Shown here one piece after another: positions 10,096 to 19,676 of a stretch of DNA of 64,000 nucleotides. Below the pieces are notes generated by a model. That model did no database searches. It saw nothing but the letters and a program-made list of their open reading frames with translations, and was not told the origin of the DNA. The position numbers were made by a program, and so were the translations under genes. How positions within the stretch are numbered: position 1 is the stretch's first letter; every line of letters starts with the position of its first letter. This DNA is from Candidatus Phytoplasma tritici (lineage in GTDB: Bacteria; Bacillota_I; Bacilli_A; Acholeplasmatales; Acholeplasmataceae): positions 124,001 through 188,000 of the forward strand of contig NZ_AVAO01000003.1 of assembly GCF_000495255.1 (NCBI RefSeq), read 5' to 3'.

Positions 10096-10974
10096 TTAAA
10101 ATAAATTTTTTAACTCAGGGTTAAAAGTTTTGGCTTTAATCATTTCAATTTCGCGTTTATAAGGTTCTTTGTTGTTGATATAGGGAGTTTCTAAAATTTT
10201 AGGGATAAAAGCAAAAGCGCGATGATATATAATTTTGAGTAAAGTTTCAAAACCGATTTTGCCAAAACCGATGTTTTCGTGACGGTCTTTGTGACTATTA
10301 CATTCGTTTTTAGAGTCGTTAATATGAATTACAGAGACATTTTGAAAGCCTAAAATGGAATCTATCTTTTGTATAATTTCTTCTAAGTTTTCTTTTAAAT
10401 CATAGCCAGCATCAAAAAGATGACAAGTATCAAGACAAAAAGAAACTCTTTTGTTGTTTTTAACTTGATTTCTTATTTGTTGCAATTCTTCTAGTCTTTT
10501 ACCAATTTCAGTTCCTTTGCCTGCCATAGTTTCTAAGGCAATTTGGGTTTTTAAATGTTTAGTTTTTTCAAAAATTAAATTAATACTTTGAGCAATTAAA
10601 TTAATTCCTTCTTGGGGATTTGTTTTGAGATAGTTTCCTGGATGTAAAACCATTTTATTAATTTTCATTGCTGCAAAACGTTCTAATTCTTGGGATAAAA
10701 AATCAATTGCAAAAGTTCTTTTAGTCTTGTCGGGATTAGCAAGATTTATAATATAAGGAGCGTGTCCTACCAAATTATTTAAATATAAATTGTTGTTTTG
10801 GGCAATTTGTAAAGATTCTTTAATTTTTAATTCTCTGGTTTTGGTTCTTATCGTATTTTGTGGAGCGCCGCTATAAACCATCAAAGCATTAGCACCATAA
10901 GAAATGGCAGTTTGTATGGCTCCTTGAAAATTATGTGGTTTTTTCATAGCAACATAACTTCCCAAAAATAACAT
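10096..10974 (-). CDS. nfo: Endonuclease IV (AP endonuclease)
   Basis: Base-excision-repair enzyme that cuts 5' of abasic sites; zinc-dependent TIM barrel. 292 residues, standard length. Metal-ligand signatures are visible: [12 protein letters not shown] near 66, [10 protein letters not shown] near 103, [13 protein letters not shown] near 145, [14 protein letters not shown] near 180 and [22 protein letters not shown] near 215. ATG with AAAGGAG 8 nt upstream. Complements the UvrABC and LigA genes elsewhere in the window. Confidence 0.96.
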   Translation of the reverse strand: MLFLGSYVAMKKPHNFQGAIQTAISYGANALMVYSGAPQNTIRTKTRELKIKESLQIAQNNNLYLNNLVGHAPYIINLANPDKTKRTFAIDFLSQELERFAAMKINKMVLHPGNYLKTNPQEGINLIAQSINLIFEKTKHLKTQIALETMAGKGTEIGKRLEELQQIRNQVKNNKRVSFCLDTCHLFDAGYDLKENLEEIIQKIDSILGFQNVSVIHINDSKNECNSHKDRHENIGFGKIGFETLLKIIYHRAFAFIPKILETPYINNKEPYKREIEMIKAKTFNPELKNLF

Positions 10975-11173
10975 AATAAAATCTCCTTTATTTGTTTATT
11001 TTTTTGATTCATTAGTTTAAATTAGTTTAATTTTTTCTTAATAGTTAGTTTTGTAATTCAGTAATTTATTTTTTTGATATTTTTTGTGATTTGTATTTGT
11101 ATTTTGATTTAAATTTTGTTTGAAAAAAGTGCTTTTTCTTTTGGGAGATTGGTTTTCTTTTTGATTCTTTTTC

Positions 11174-12523
11174 TTATAATTGGGTTTTTCTTGTTTGCTT
11201 TAGTTTTTTATTGTTATTCTTTATTTCTTGGACTGTGTTTCGGGTTTTATTTGGTGCTTCCAAATTTGAATCTTTATTATTTTCTTTTTTAGGAAGTTTG
11301 GAATCTTTGGTAAATTTGTTTTGTTTGAAAAATTGTTTTTGGCTAGATTGGTTAGTTTGGTTGTTTTTGTTATTTTTATTGTTTTTATTTGTCTTATTAG
11401 TTTTGGTATTTGTAACAGTTTTTGGATTTTTAGTTCTTATAAAACCATCTTTGCTTAAAGAGCTTTGATGAAAAGTAATTCCTAATTGGATTAATTTATT
11501 AATTTTTTCTTTTTGTTTAATGTCTTGGGGATCGTACAAAACAATGATTTCACCTTTTTTGCCCATTCTTGATGTTCTACCACTTCTGTGAAAAAAAAAT
11601 TCAAGGTGTGAAGGTAAATTGTAATGGATGACACAAGAAGCATCAAAATCAATTCCTCTGGCTGCAAGATCTGATGCAATTACGTACTGATATTTTAATT
11701 TATGAATAGCTTTAAGGCTTTGTTTTCTTTTTTTAACTGATAAAGCAGAGTTGTAATTAAGTAATTTGAGACTGTCATTTTTTAAAGTTTGAAATACTAA
11801 TTCTTGTTCTTTTTTTTCATTGACAAATACGATCGCTAAATAAGGATTAAGGACTTTGGTTAGATGAATTAAGGTCTGTATTTTACTTGTAGTTGTTTCT
11901 AATAAATAAAAAGTACGGTTAAGATTACTTTGATTATAAACATTAATAAAAGTAGATTTACCAAAATAACGATTAATAAAAGGTTTTAATTGTTCGGTGA
12001 TGGTAGCTGAAAATAATAAAATTTTGGCTTTAAGATGGCTAATTAAAGGGTCTAGGGAAGTTAAAAATAATTCATCAAACATCATATCAGCTTCATCAAG
12101 GACTAAATAAGATACATATTTTAAGTTAATTTTTTTGAGTTTAAATGCGTATTCTAATAATTTATCGGGAGTTGCAATAATTAATGGAGGTTGTTTTTTT
12201 TCAAAAGTAGTAATTGCTTTTTGTTTATCCATTCCTCCGTAAAGAATTTTTGTAAAATTAGTTTTTTCAATTTGTTTAAACATTTCCCATACTTGAAATA
12301 CTAAATCATTGGTAGGGACTAAAATAATTGCTTGAGTAAATGGTTTTTGAAAATCAATTTTACTTAATATCGGTAAAAGATAAGCATGAGTTTTGCCTGT
12401 TCCTGTAGGAGCAATTCCTACTAGATTACCTGGTTTTTCAAATTGTGAAAAGACTTCTTTTTGGATGGGAGTTAAAGTTTGGAATTGAAGCTGTAATTTT
12501 TTTTTTTGAATATAGTTTTGCAA
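11174..12523 (-). CDS. DEAD-box ATP-dependent RNA helicase
   Basis: RNA-remodelling helicase of the CshA/CshB/SrmB type, probably for ribosome assembly or mRNA decay. Motifs in order: Q-motif-like LTPIQKEVF, Walker A PTGTGKT near 40, DEAD near 144, SAT near 173, ARGIDF near 292 and HRSGRTSRMG near 313. The tail from about 360 to 449 is low-complexity Lys/Asn/Thr and basic, a usual nonspecific RNA-binding extension. The start is TTG, supported by a perfect AGGAGG (12532-12537, minus) 8 nt upstream. A TATAAT-like -10 lies at 12552-12557. Confidence 0.95.
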   Translation of the reverse strand: MQNYIQKKKLQLQFQTLTPIQKEVFSQFEKPGNLVGIAPTGTGKTHAYLLPILSKIDFQKPFTQAIILVPTNDLVFQVWEMFKQIEKTNFTKILYGGMDKQKAITTFEKKQPPLIIATPDKLLEYAFKLKKINLKYVSYLVLDEADMMFDELFLTSLDPLISHLKAKILLFSATITEQLKPFINRYFGKSTFINVYNQSNLNRTFYLLETTTSKIQTLIHLTKVLNPYLAIVFVNEKKEQELVFQTLKNDSLKLLNYNSALSVKKRKQSLKAIHKLKYQYVIASDLAARGIDFDASCVIHYNLPSHLEFFFHRSGRTSRMGKKGEIIVLYDPQDIKQKEKINKLIQLGITFHQSSLSKDGFIRTKNPKTVTNTKTNKTNKNNKNNKNNQTNQSSQKQFFKQNKFTKDSKLPKKENNKDSNLEAPNKTRNTVQEIKNNNKKLKQTRKTQL

Positions 12524-12551
12524 GTTAAAAACCTCCTTAAATCATACATAT

Positions 12552-12579
12552 ATTATACCAGTATTTTTGTAATTTGGAA
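12552..12579 (-). promoter_or_regulatory. Likely promoter of the DEAD-box helicase gene
   Basis: Minus-strand TATAAT at 12557-12552, with TTCCAA about 16 nt upstream as a weak -35. It lies about 30 nt before the TTG start and its AGGAGG site. Confidence 0.45.
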
Positions 12580-12710
12580 TTATTTTAATAATAAATTAAT
12601 TTTGTTTTAATAAATTGTTGAAAAAAACTTATTTCCAGTTAAAATATAAGTAAGTCTTTGACTTGATTATAAAATTATAACGACATATATTAAGGAAATA
12701 AAATAGTGTA

Positions 12711-12956
12711 ATGAAAACAAATAAAAATAATAAGAATAACAATAATAAGAAAAATAAAAAACAAAACAATAATGATTTAAAAAAAAGTAAGAAATATAAT
12801 AATAAAACTAAATTAATCAAAGATAATAAAAATGTTAAATCAAATAAAAAAGGTTTTAACTTTAGTTTTTCTAATTTATTAGCTTGGGTTGTTGTTATTT
12901 GTTTGTGTGTGAGTTCCGTAGCTTCTATTTTTTTATATATTTTTTCAAATAAATAA
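12711..12956 (+). CDS. Small Lys/Asn-rich protein with one C-terminal membrane helix
   Basis: Unrecognised, 81 residues. Residues 1-55 are almost entirely Lys and Asn; residues 56-78 form a hydrophobic helix (LLAWVVVICLCVSSVASIFL) followed by a short tail, so a tail-anchored topology with a basic cytoplasmic part is likely. The architecture recalls SecE-like small membrane proteins but there is no convincing motif. An AAGGA lies 14 nt before the ATG, further than usual. The opposite strand is also open but would encode a composition artefact. Confidence 0.5.
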   Translation: MKTNKNNKNNNNKKNKKQNNNDLKKSKKYNNKTKLIKDNKNVKSNKKGFNFSFSNLLAWVVVICLCVSSVASIFLYIFSNK

Positions 12957-13058
12957 ATAATTAAAATTTAATCTAAGGATATATAAAAACTATTCTCTTA
13001 ATAAAAATATTTTTATCTTTATATATGGGATTGTTTAATTATTATGTTTATTATTCTT

Positions 13059-13262
13059 TTATTTCTTTTTCTTGGGTAGATAATTGTTCGTATATTTTAT
13101 TATAACGATTTTATGCATATTTTTTTGGATCTCTTTTAAAGATTTTTGTTCTATTTTGAATTTTTTTATTTATGTTTCTAGATTGGATTTTTCCTTAAGT
13201 GCTTTTTGTTTTGCGGCTAATACTTCATTAATTTTAGTTTGCAATGCATTCAATAATTGTCT
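13059..13262 (-). pseudogene. Decayed coiled-coil protein fragment, copy 1
   Basis: Read on the minus strand, the frame encodes a heptad-rich segment: QLLNALQTKINEVLAAKQ, then ALKEKSNLET, a TAA stop (consistent with a CAA codon changed to TAA), and continues IKKFKIEQKSLKEIQKN in the same frame. There is no start codon. Composition resembles coiled-coil proteins common in phytoplasma mobile units; exact family is not determined. The 70-residue plus-strand ORF over the same bases has hydrophobic, low-quality composition and is a shadow. Confidence 0.55.
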
Positions 13263-13388
13263 TTATTATAATTTTATGCTTTTTGCTCTATCTTAGATAA
13301 AAAAAAGTTAAAAACTCCCATATAAAACTATTCTCTTAATAAAAATATTTTTATCTTTATATATGGGATTGTTTAATTATTATGTTTA

Positions 13389-13601
13389 TTATTCTTTTAT
13401 TTCTTTTTTCTTGGGTAGATAATTGTTCGTATATTTTATTATAACGATTTTATGCATATTTTTTTGGATCTCTTTTAAAGATTTTTGTTCTATTTTGAAT
13501 TTTTTTATTTATGTTTCTAGATTGGATTTTTCCTTAAGTGCTTTTTGTTTTGCGGCTAATACTTCATTAATTTTAGTTTGCAATGCATTCAATAATTGTC
13601 T
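13389..13601 (-). pseudogene. Decayed coiled-coil protein fragment, copy 2
   Basis: Second copy of the preceding fragment within the tandem repeat, carrying the same internal TAA. The extra T in this unit shifts the last codons, so the frame runs to a different stop at 13389. The shared nonsense codon shows the gene was dead before it was duplicated. Confidence 0.55.
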
Positions 13602-13766
13602 TTATTATAATTTTATGCTTTTTGCTCTATCTTAGATAAAAAAAAGTTAAAAACTCCCATATAAAACTAAAAATTATATTTTTTTTACGAAATTATGTTA
13701 TTTTGGTCAAAAAAATGTGCAAAAAGATAACCTTTTTCAAGGTTGAAAAATTGAAATAAAAAAATA

Positions 13767-14691
13767 TTATCTAAAATTCAGGGAATATTGAATTGGTGAT
13801 GAATAATTTAATTTAGCTAAAATCCATTGATTGTTCCAAAATTTAGGGAAATAATTGATTATTTTTTAACTTTGTCTATTGATTTTTGAAATAAAAAAGA
13901 TGTTGATGTTGTGATATAGTCTTCATTTGGCCGAAAAAATTTTCAATAACAGCGTTATCATGTGGAGTAGATTTTCTTGACATGCTGATAAAAAACCTTT
14001 TTTAGTTAGTGTTTGTTGTACTTTTTTTGATTGATAAACTGTTCCTTGGTCGGAATGAACAATACAAAGGTTCTTTTAATGGAGTTAATTTTTTAATTGT
14101 ATTTGAAACTAATTGTTTATTTTGGTGTTTTGAAGCATGGGAAGCGATTATTTGATTTTTAAAATAGACGATGGAGATTTTTTAAATAAGTAATATCGTT
14201 GAATAATTTTTGTAAAGAGGCTATTGATAAAAAGTCTTGATTGATTAAATTATCTACTACTTTTAATTTAGATTTTAAATTGTTTTTATAATAATATTTA
14301 TTTTTTTAATTTTTAAACGACAAAAAAATACCATTTTCTTTTATAATAGTATAAACTTTTTTCTTAGTAATAGGTTAGTTAAAGGTTTTTTGGTATAAAT
14401 CAGTGATTTTGCGATGACCGTAAAAATATTGTTGGTGTAAACATAAAGCTTTAATGCGATTTTGTTGTAATAATTGTTTTCTTCTTTTTTTTGATTTTAT
14501 TTTCGACTTTCAACCAATAATAAGTGCTTTTTTTTGATTTTGATAGTTTTTAAAATAGTTGTTAAATTTAGTTTTTGATTGAATTGTTTAATCAATCAAA
14601 AAACTTTTTTATCAGTTTTTTGATTTTGTCATTAGAGTTTACAATAATTTATTTTTTATTTTAATATTTCTTTTAATTTTTCATTTTTCAT
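13767..14691 (-). pseudogene. IS3-family transposase ORFB (tra5-like), heavily degraded
   Basis: Reading minus-strand frames piecewise recovers the whole order of an IS3 OrfB: MKNEKLKEILK start near 14691, LCLHQQYFYGHRKITDLYQ, NDITYLKNL (first catalytic Asp), NNQIIASHASKHQNKQLV, HSDQGTVYQSKKVQQTLT (second Asp), SMSRKSTPHDNAVIENFFGQ (Glu) and the C-terminus NNQWILAKLNYSSPIQYSL ending at 13767. Many stops and several frameshifts interrupt it, so it is inactive. No OrfA and no clear terminal inverted repeats were found. This is the insertion-sequence type abundant in phytoplasma genomes. Confidence 0.85.
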
Positions 14692-14699
14692 GATTTAAA

Positions 14700-14872
14700 T
14701 ATTGTTTCCTTTTTGTATATTGTATGCATCAACTTTAATTATTTCTTTCAAAATAGTAGTTTTTCCAACTTATCTTTTACCATAAATTAATCCAAATTCA
14801 AATTTAGAAGTAAGAATCAAATCATTTAAATCTTTTAGTTATTTAGTTCTTCCAATAAATTTTATAACCATA
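14700..14872 (-). pseudogene. 5' stub of an archaeal-type/DUF234-like ATPase gene
   Basis: Minus-strand frame reads MVIKFIGRTK, stop, LKDLNDLILTSKFEFGLIYG, KR, stop, VGKTTILKEII and VDAYNIQKGNNI. This is the beginning of AAA-type ATPases with an FIGR...YGRRRVGKTT Walker A arrangement. Both stops fall at positions where a single change could have produced them. The rest of the gene is absent; the IS3 remnant starts directly downstream, so insertion may have cut the gene. Confidence 0.6.
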
Positions 14873-15233
14873 AAAATTATCTAATTAATGAAATTTTCAA
14901 AAAAAAATACTTATATTATAATGTTTTTTGTAAAAAAATAACAAATAAAATTTAATTTATTAATATACTTAACAATTCCTCATTTTCAATCTTTTTGTTT
15001 ATCTAATAATTTTATTTAATTTTGACAACCAAAAACCTCATTATATTAAAAGAAAAGTAAGGTCTGTGGTAAAATTATATAGTAAATTTTTTATTTTATA
15101 AACACATAATTATTAAATTTTTTATAAAATTAAAAAAACTAAATTAATAGCAAACACAACTAATAATTACAACTTAACAACTCATTAAATAAATTATAAA
15201 TTTTTGAAACAATAAATGAAATGAAGGTGCAAA
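14873..15233. other. Non-coding AT-rich leader region of plsY
   Basis: No gene seen. It holds a consensus -35 TTGACA (15022-15027) with a TATATT/TATTAA -10 near 15042-15049, and otherwise only AT-rich sequence up to the plsY SD AAGGTG. Confidence 0.5.
15022..15049 (+). promoter_or_regulatory. Candidate promoter for plsY-ligA
   Basis: TTGACA at 15022-15027 and TATTAA at 15044-15049, 16 nt apart (an overlapping TATATT would leave 14). It would give a leader of about 180 nt before plsY. Confidence 0.4.
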
Positions 15234-15938
15234 ATGGAAAACTTATCGTTTTTATTCTTATTCTTGTTTTTTTATATTTTAGGGTCGATTCCTACAGGTT
15301 TAGTTATTGGCAAGTTGGTGCAACAAAAAGATTTGCGAAACACAGGTTCTGGCAATATTGGAGCAACTAATGCTTTGAGAGTTTTGGGGAAAAAATGGGG
15401 AATATTAGTATTTTTGTTAGATTTTTTCAAAGGATTTGTGCCACTTAAAATTTGTTTGCATTTCTCAGAATTTTGGTTAACAGAACCATCCACACAAACT
15501 TTTTTACAACCCCCCCACCTCACAATGAAAATCTCTCTTTTGGCAATATCTCCTATTTTAGGACACATGTTTTCTTTATTCAATAAATTCAAAGGTGGCA
15601 AGGCAATTGCAACTTCGGTAGGCATTATCACTTCTTTTAATCCTTTGATTGGTATTTCTGGTATCATTTTTTTTGCCATTTTTTTAAGACTTTTTGGTTA
15701 TGCTTCGTTAGCTTCAATTATTACAAGCGCTTTAGTTAATATTTTTTTATGGCTAAATTATTTGTATTGTGGCAATTTTGGAACTTTGGAACCAATTCAA
15801 AACCAGATTCCAAAACTGGAATTATTTTACTTTTCGATTAATTTTGTTACCTTAATTATTATAGCTAAACATTATTCTAATATTTTACGCCTTATTAAAA
15901 GAACAGAAAATAAATTTAATTTTAAAAAAGAAAAATAA
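15234..15938 (+). CDS. plsY: Glycerol-3-phosphate acyltransferase PlsY
   Basis: Membrane enzyme making lysophosphatidic acid from acyl-phosphate and glycerol 3-phosphate, the first phospholipid step. 234 residues with about five to seven hydrophobic segments. The three family motifs are present: [12 protein letters not shown] near 16, [16 protein letters not shown] near 38 and [19 protein letters not shown] near 111. A 7-C run codes in frame near 15512, unusual in this AT-rich DNA. ATG with AAGGTG 5 nt upstream. PlsC, the next enzyme, is at 56750-57559. Confidence 0.95.
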   Translation: MENLSFLFLFLFFYILGSIPTGLVIGKLVQQKDLRNTGSGNIGATNALRVLGKKWGILVFLLDFFKGFVPLKICLHFSEFWLTEPSTQTFLQPPHLTMKISLLAISPILGHMFSLFNKFKGGKAIATSVGIITSFNPLIGISGIIFFAIFLRLFGYASLASIITSALVNIFLWLNYLYCGNFGTLEPIQNQIPKLELFYFSINFVTLIIIAKHYSNILRLIKRTENKFNFKKEK

Positions 15939-16021
15939 ACATCTAAATCTAAACCTAAAAAAATCAAAATCAAAAACTCTCAACCAAAAAACTACTTTTA
16001 TTTATAAAAAGGTGTAAAGAA

Positions 16022-18037
16022 ATGCAAAATTTTGATCCAATCAAAAAAAAAATTAAATCATTGGTAAAACAACTCAACAAAGCCAATTATCAATACTATA
16101 ATCTAAGTAATCCCGATTTAAGCGACCAACAATACGACGCTTTACTTAAAGAATTAATCAATTTAGAAAAACACTATCCTCAACTTAAACTTCCTTATAG
16201 CCCTACTTTAAAAATCGGTGGTTTTGTAGAAAAAAAATTTAGTACCATTAAACACAAAACTCCAATGATGTCTTTGGAAAATGTTTTTAATTTTGAAGAA
16301 CTCAAAGCTTTTTATGATCGTATTGTCAAAAAAATTCCTATTTTTTCTTTGTTAACTGAATTAAAAATTGACGGTGTAGCGATAAGTTTAAAATATCAAA
16401 AAGGCATTTTAGTGCAAGCTTTAACAAGAGGAAACGGCATTTGGGGCGAAGATATTACCAAAAACGCCCAGACTATCAAAACCATTCCTTTAAGATTAAA
16501 TGAAGATTTTGATTTAGAAGTTAGAGGAGAAATTTATTTATCCCATCCCGCTTTTGAAAAACTAAACTCCCAAAGAAAACAAGAAAACAAACCCCTTTTT
16601 TCCAATCCCAGAAATGCTGCTTCAGGAACTTTAAGACAACTTAATTCGGCAATTGTGGCTCAAAGAAATTTGTCTATTTTTGTCTATGGTATTGCAGATC
16701 CTTATTTGACCAAATCCACCCAAAAAGATACTTTGGATTTTTTAACTGATTTGGGATTTACCACAAACCCCCATTATTATTGCGTACCTAATTTTGAAAA
16801 TTTGCTTAGTGTAATTGAAAAATACAAAACCATTAAGGAAAAACTTACCTACGATACTGATGGCATTGTCATCAAAATTAACGAGCTTTCCTTTCATTCT
16901 TTAATTGGTGCCACTGCCAAAGCTCCCAGATGGGCAACTGCTTACAAATTTGCAACTATCACAAGCCAAAGCATAGTTCAAAACATCATTTTTCAAGTGG
17001 GACGCACTGGTGTTATAACCCCAGTTTGTGAAATTATGCCTGTTATGGTAGATGGAAGTTTGGTCTCAAAAGTGGTTTTACACAATTATGACTACATTTG
17101 CAAAAAAGATATCAGAATAAAAGACCATGTCATAGTTCATAAAGCAGGCTCAGTTATTCCTGAAATTTTAGAAGTTATTAAAAGCAAAAGAACTGATTTG
17201 CAAAAACCCACTTTAATGATTGAAAAATGTCCTGCTTGCAAAACAATTTTAGAAAAACAACCAGGCGAAGTTGATTATTTTTGCATCAACCCAAATTGTC
17301 GCGAGCAAAAAATCCAAAAACTCATTCATTTTGTATCTAAAAATGCTATGGATATCAATGTTTTAGGAGAAAAAACTATCATTACTTTTTTTGATAAAAA
17401 TCTAATTACCAAACCTTCTGACCTTTATTTATTGAAAAACCACCAGCATATTTTACAAGAAATGCCAGGATTTGGCGCTAAAAAAATTACTAATATTTTG
17501 GATGCCATTGAAGCAAGCAAACAAAAGAGATTTGAAGATGTTTTATTTGCTTTAGGAATCAAACATATCGGAAAAAAAGTATCTCAAGTTTTGGCAAAAA
17601 ATTTTCAAACTATCGAAAATCTCCAACAAACCACATCAGAAACAATTACTCAAATAAGAGAAATAGGAATCAAAATTGCCCAAAGCATCCAACAATATTT
17701 TTCCAATTCTTGTAATTTAGAAGAAGTCACCAAACTCAAAAAACTAGGAGTTTCTTTTCAAAGAACTAACCCCCAAAATCCAATTACCCAAACTATTTTT
17801 ACCAATAAAAAAATTGTTTTAACAGGAACTCTCCAAAAATATTCCCGCCTTCAAATCCAACAAATCTTAGAACAAATGGGAGCAATTATAACTAAAAGTT
17901 TATCTTTTCAAACTAATTATTTAATAGTTGGCATCAATGTTGGTTCTAAAATAACCAAAGCCCAAAAACTCCAAATTCCTATTATCGAAGAAAAAGAATT
18001 ACAACAAATTATAGAAAATAGCCAAATTAAATCATAA
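16022..18037 (+). CDS. ligA: NAD-dependent DNA ligase
   Basis: Seals nicks in replication and repair. 671 residues, full length. Order: Ia domain ([20 protein letters not shown] near 22-41), adenylation motif [10 protein letters not shown] with the nucleotidyl Lys near 115, OB fold ([11 protein letters not shown] near 325), a four-Cys zinc finger (CPAC...CINPNC near 405-428), helix-hairpin-helix repeats near 480-570 and a C-terminal BRCT domain (KIVLTGTL near 600). SD AAAGGTG 7 nt before ATG. Followed by whiA at a short gap. Confidence 0.98.
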   Translation: MQNFDPIKKKIKSLVKQLNKANYQYYNLSNPDLSDQQYDALLKELINLEKHYPQLKLPYSPTLKIGGFVEKKFSTIKHKTPMMSLENVFNFEELKAFYDRIVKKIPIFSLLTELKIDGVAISLKYQKGILVQALTRGNGIWGEDITKNAQTIKTIPLRLNEDFDLEVRGEIYLSHPAFEKLNSQRKQENKPLFSNPRNAASGTLRQLNSAIVAQRNLSIFVYGIADPYLTKSTQKDTLDFLTDLGFTTNPHYYCVPNFENLLSVIEKYKTIKEKLTYDTDGIVIKINELSFHSLIGATAKAPRWATAYKFATITSQSIVQNIIFQVGRTGVITPVCEIMPVMVDGSLVSKVVLHNYDYICKKDIRIKDHVIVHKAGSVIPEILEVIKSKRTDLQKPTLMIEKCPACKTILEKQPGEVDYFCINPNCREQKIQKLIHFVSKNAMDINVLGEKTIITFFDKNLITKPSDLYLLKNHQHILQEMPGFGAKKITNILDAIEASKQKRFEDVLFALGIKHIGKKVSQVLAKNFQTIENLQQTTSETITQIREIGIKIAQSIQQYFSNSCNLEEVTKLKKLGVSFQRTNPQNPITQTIFTNKKIVLTGTLQKYSRLQIQQILEQMGAIITKSLSFQTNYLIVGINVGSKITKAQKLQIPIIEEKELQQIIENSQIKS

Positions 18038-18110
18038 CAAAAATACCGTTATGTTTCCTAAAACTCAAACCCTACCTACAACAAATAAAAACAAATCCAA
18101 GAAGGTGCCA

Positions 18111-19145
18111 ATGTCTTTTAACATTAAAATCAAAGAAGAAATTGCTTGTCAAAAATTCTTGCCCATAGAAAATTTTTTTGAATTGACAGCTTTATTACAT
18201 TTTGGCTGTGAATTAGAAAAAAACCACCAAAAAACTTTATTGTGGTTCCAAACCAAAAACATCAAAATTGCTAGGCGTTTTCTGATTTTAATCAAAACTT
18301 TTTATCCTAATACTAACTCTTTTTTGATGACTAGCAAAGAATATAATTTACCACATTTAAAAAGCATTCATATAGGAATTGAAAAAGACATCTCCTTAAT
18401 TTTAGAAAAACATCATTTTTTTAATCAAACTCCAAGCGATTTTTTACCTTTGCTAAAAAGCCCAAAAGCCAAAAAATCATTTTTAAGAGGTATTTTTTTA
18501 TGCATAGGTTTTGTAAACAATCCCAAAAAAACTAATTATCATCTAGAATTTTTTCACAAAGACAACAATAAAATTGAATTAATTAAAACGTTGATGCTTC
18601 ATTTTAGTCTTAATGCCAAACAAATTAATCACAAAAAAGGTTTTTTAGTTTATTTGAAAGAATCTCAAATGATTATTGATTTTTTAAGGTTAATTGGCGC
18701 TTTAGAAATGGTTTTTCAATACGAAAAAACAATAATTCAAAAAGACTTAAACCATATTATTAAATCTTATATTAATTTTGAAATCTCAAATGAAAAAAAA
18801 ATTCTTACTTCTGCCAATTTACAATTACAACAAATTAATTTGATTGAAAAATACTTTCAAACCCCAAACCCCAAAACCAAAAATACAAATATAAAAATTA
18901 AAAATCCAAAAAATTTCAAAAGCCAAAAACAATTTTCCAACCTTGAACCTAAATTATTGCAAATCATTTTATTAAGAAAAGAAAACAACGATGCAAGTTT
19001 ACAAGAATTAACTAAAAAATATTATCACAAACATAATCAACAAATCACCAAATCAGGATTAAATTATTATTTTCAAAAAATCAAAAAACTAGCTTGTGAA
19101 ATTGAAACTTACCAAACTTTGGCACCATCTAAGGAAAAAAAATGA
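18111..19145 (+). CDS. whiA: WhiA-type regulator
   Basis: Homologue of the conserved Gram-positive DNA-binding protein WhiA, which combines a LAGLIDADG-like N-terminal half with a C-terminal helix-turn-helix. In Firmicutes it affects division and metabolism; role here is inferred. The start at 18111 is preferred over an in-frame ATG at 18051 because AAGGTG lies 4 nt upstream and the protein then begins SFNIKIKEEIA as family members do. The HTH is near the end (DASLQELTKKYYHK..). A Lys/Asn-rich linker near residues 255-280 is lineage-specific. The stop overlaps acpS by ATGA. Confidence 0.88.
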   Translation: MSFNIKIKEEIACQKFLPIENFFELTALLHFGCELEKNHQKTLLWFQTKNIKIARRFLILIKTFYPNTNSFLMTSKEYNLPHLKSIHIGIEKDISLILEKHHFFNQTPSDFLPLLKSPKAKKSFLRGIFLCIGFVNNPKKTNYHLEFFHKDNNKIELIKTLMLHFSLNAKQINHKKGFLVYLKESQMIIDFLRLIGALEMVFQYEKTIIQKDLNHIIKSYINFEISNEKKILTSANLQLQQINLIEKYFQTPNPKTKNTNIKIKNPKNFKSQKQFSNLEPKLLQIILLRKENNDASLQELTKKYYHKHNQQITKSGLNYYFQKIKKLACEIETYQTLAPSKEKK

Positions 19146-19522
19146 ATATGGAAAATATTGGCATAGATTTAGTTGAAATTAAAAAAATTAAAAAAATAGG
19201 TAAAGATATTTTAGCAGCAAGGGTTTTATCCTCAGAAGAATACCAAATTTATCAAACCATCCAAAATCCCCAAAGACAACTTACCTTTTTGGCAGGAAGA
19301 TGGGCTTCTAAAGAAGCTCTTTTTAAAGCTTTTCAAACACCCTCAAAAATCAATCCTACTTGCCAAAACTATTATAACTGGTCTATTATTAACGACAAAA
19401 ACGGAGCTCCTTATGTGAAAAATAATACATGCGACAATTTTTTCATCCCCATTTTAATTTCTATCACTCACACCGATAATTACGCCTTATCTCTTGTTAT
19501 TGTAAAAAAGTTGTCACAATAG
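19142..19522 (+). CDS. acpS: Holo-[acyl-carrier-protein] synthase
   Basis: Transfers 4'-phosphopantetheine from CoA to acyl carrier protein. 126 residues, normal length. Signature IGIDLVEIKKIKK (Mg-binding Asp) at the N-terminus, then FLAGRWASKEALFKAF near 50-65 with the catalytic Glu, and ISITHTDNYALSLVI at the end. ATG overlaps the whiA stop; AAGGA lies 6 nt upstream, which favours 19142 over the second ATG at 19148. Retention without a full fatty-acid pathway is common in phytoplasmas. Confidence 0.93.
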   Translation: MNMENIGIDLVEIKKIKKIGKDILAARVLSSEEYQIYQTIQNPQRQLTFLAGRWASKEALFKAFQTPSKINPTCQNYYNWSIINDKNGAPYVKNNTCDNFFIPILISITHTDNYALSLVIVKKLSQ

Positions 19523-19599
19523 CGCTCCATATTCGAATTCGTTTTTTTTTTTTTTTGATTATCCCTTAATTTTATTTATTTTGTCAAGTGTTTTTTAGG

Positions 19600-19605
19600 T
19601 ATAAT
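19600..19605 (+). promoter_or_regulatory. -10 element of nox
   Basis: Consensus TATAAT. A TTGTCA at 19581-19586 is only 13 nt away, shorter than canonical. Transcription would start near 19612, so the in-frame GTG at 19611 cannot be the start codon. Confidence 0.45.
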
Positions 19606-19676
19606 TAAAAGTGTATAGTAAAAATAAACTTAAATACAAAAATAAATCAAAATCCAAAGGAGTTAATAACAAAAAT

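Larger units (their letters stand above)
12987..13663. repeat. Tandem duplication, two ~339-bp units
   Basis: Unit 1 is 12987-13324 and unit 2 is 13325-13663; they are identical except for one extra T in a T run of unit 2 (about 13404). A short AAACTA at 13664 repeats the unit's first bases, marking the junction. Each unit is bounded by TATATGGGA near its start and TCCCATATA at its end, an inverted pair. Near-identity of non-functional DNA means the duplication is recent. Confidence 0.95.

Noticed and set aside
12629-12820. 63-residue minus-strand hydrophobic ORF opposite the Lys/Asn-rich gene
   Set aside because: It is the reverse of an AAN/AAA-rich codon run; no SD.
13084-13635. Two identical 70-residue plus-strand ORFs
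   Set aside because: Composition is a hydrophobic mirror of the minus-strand coiled-coil frame, no SD, and the minus-strand reading makes better protein sense.
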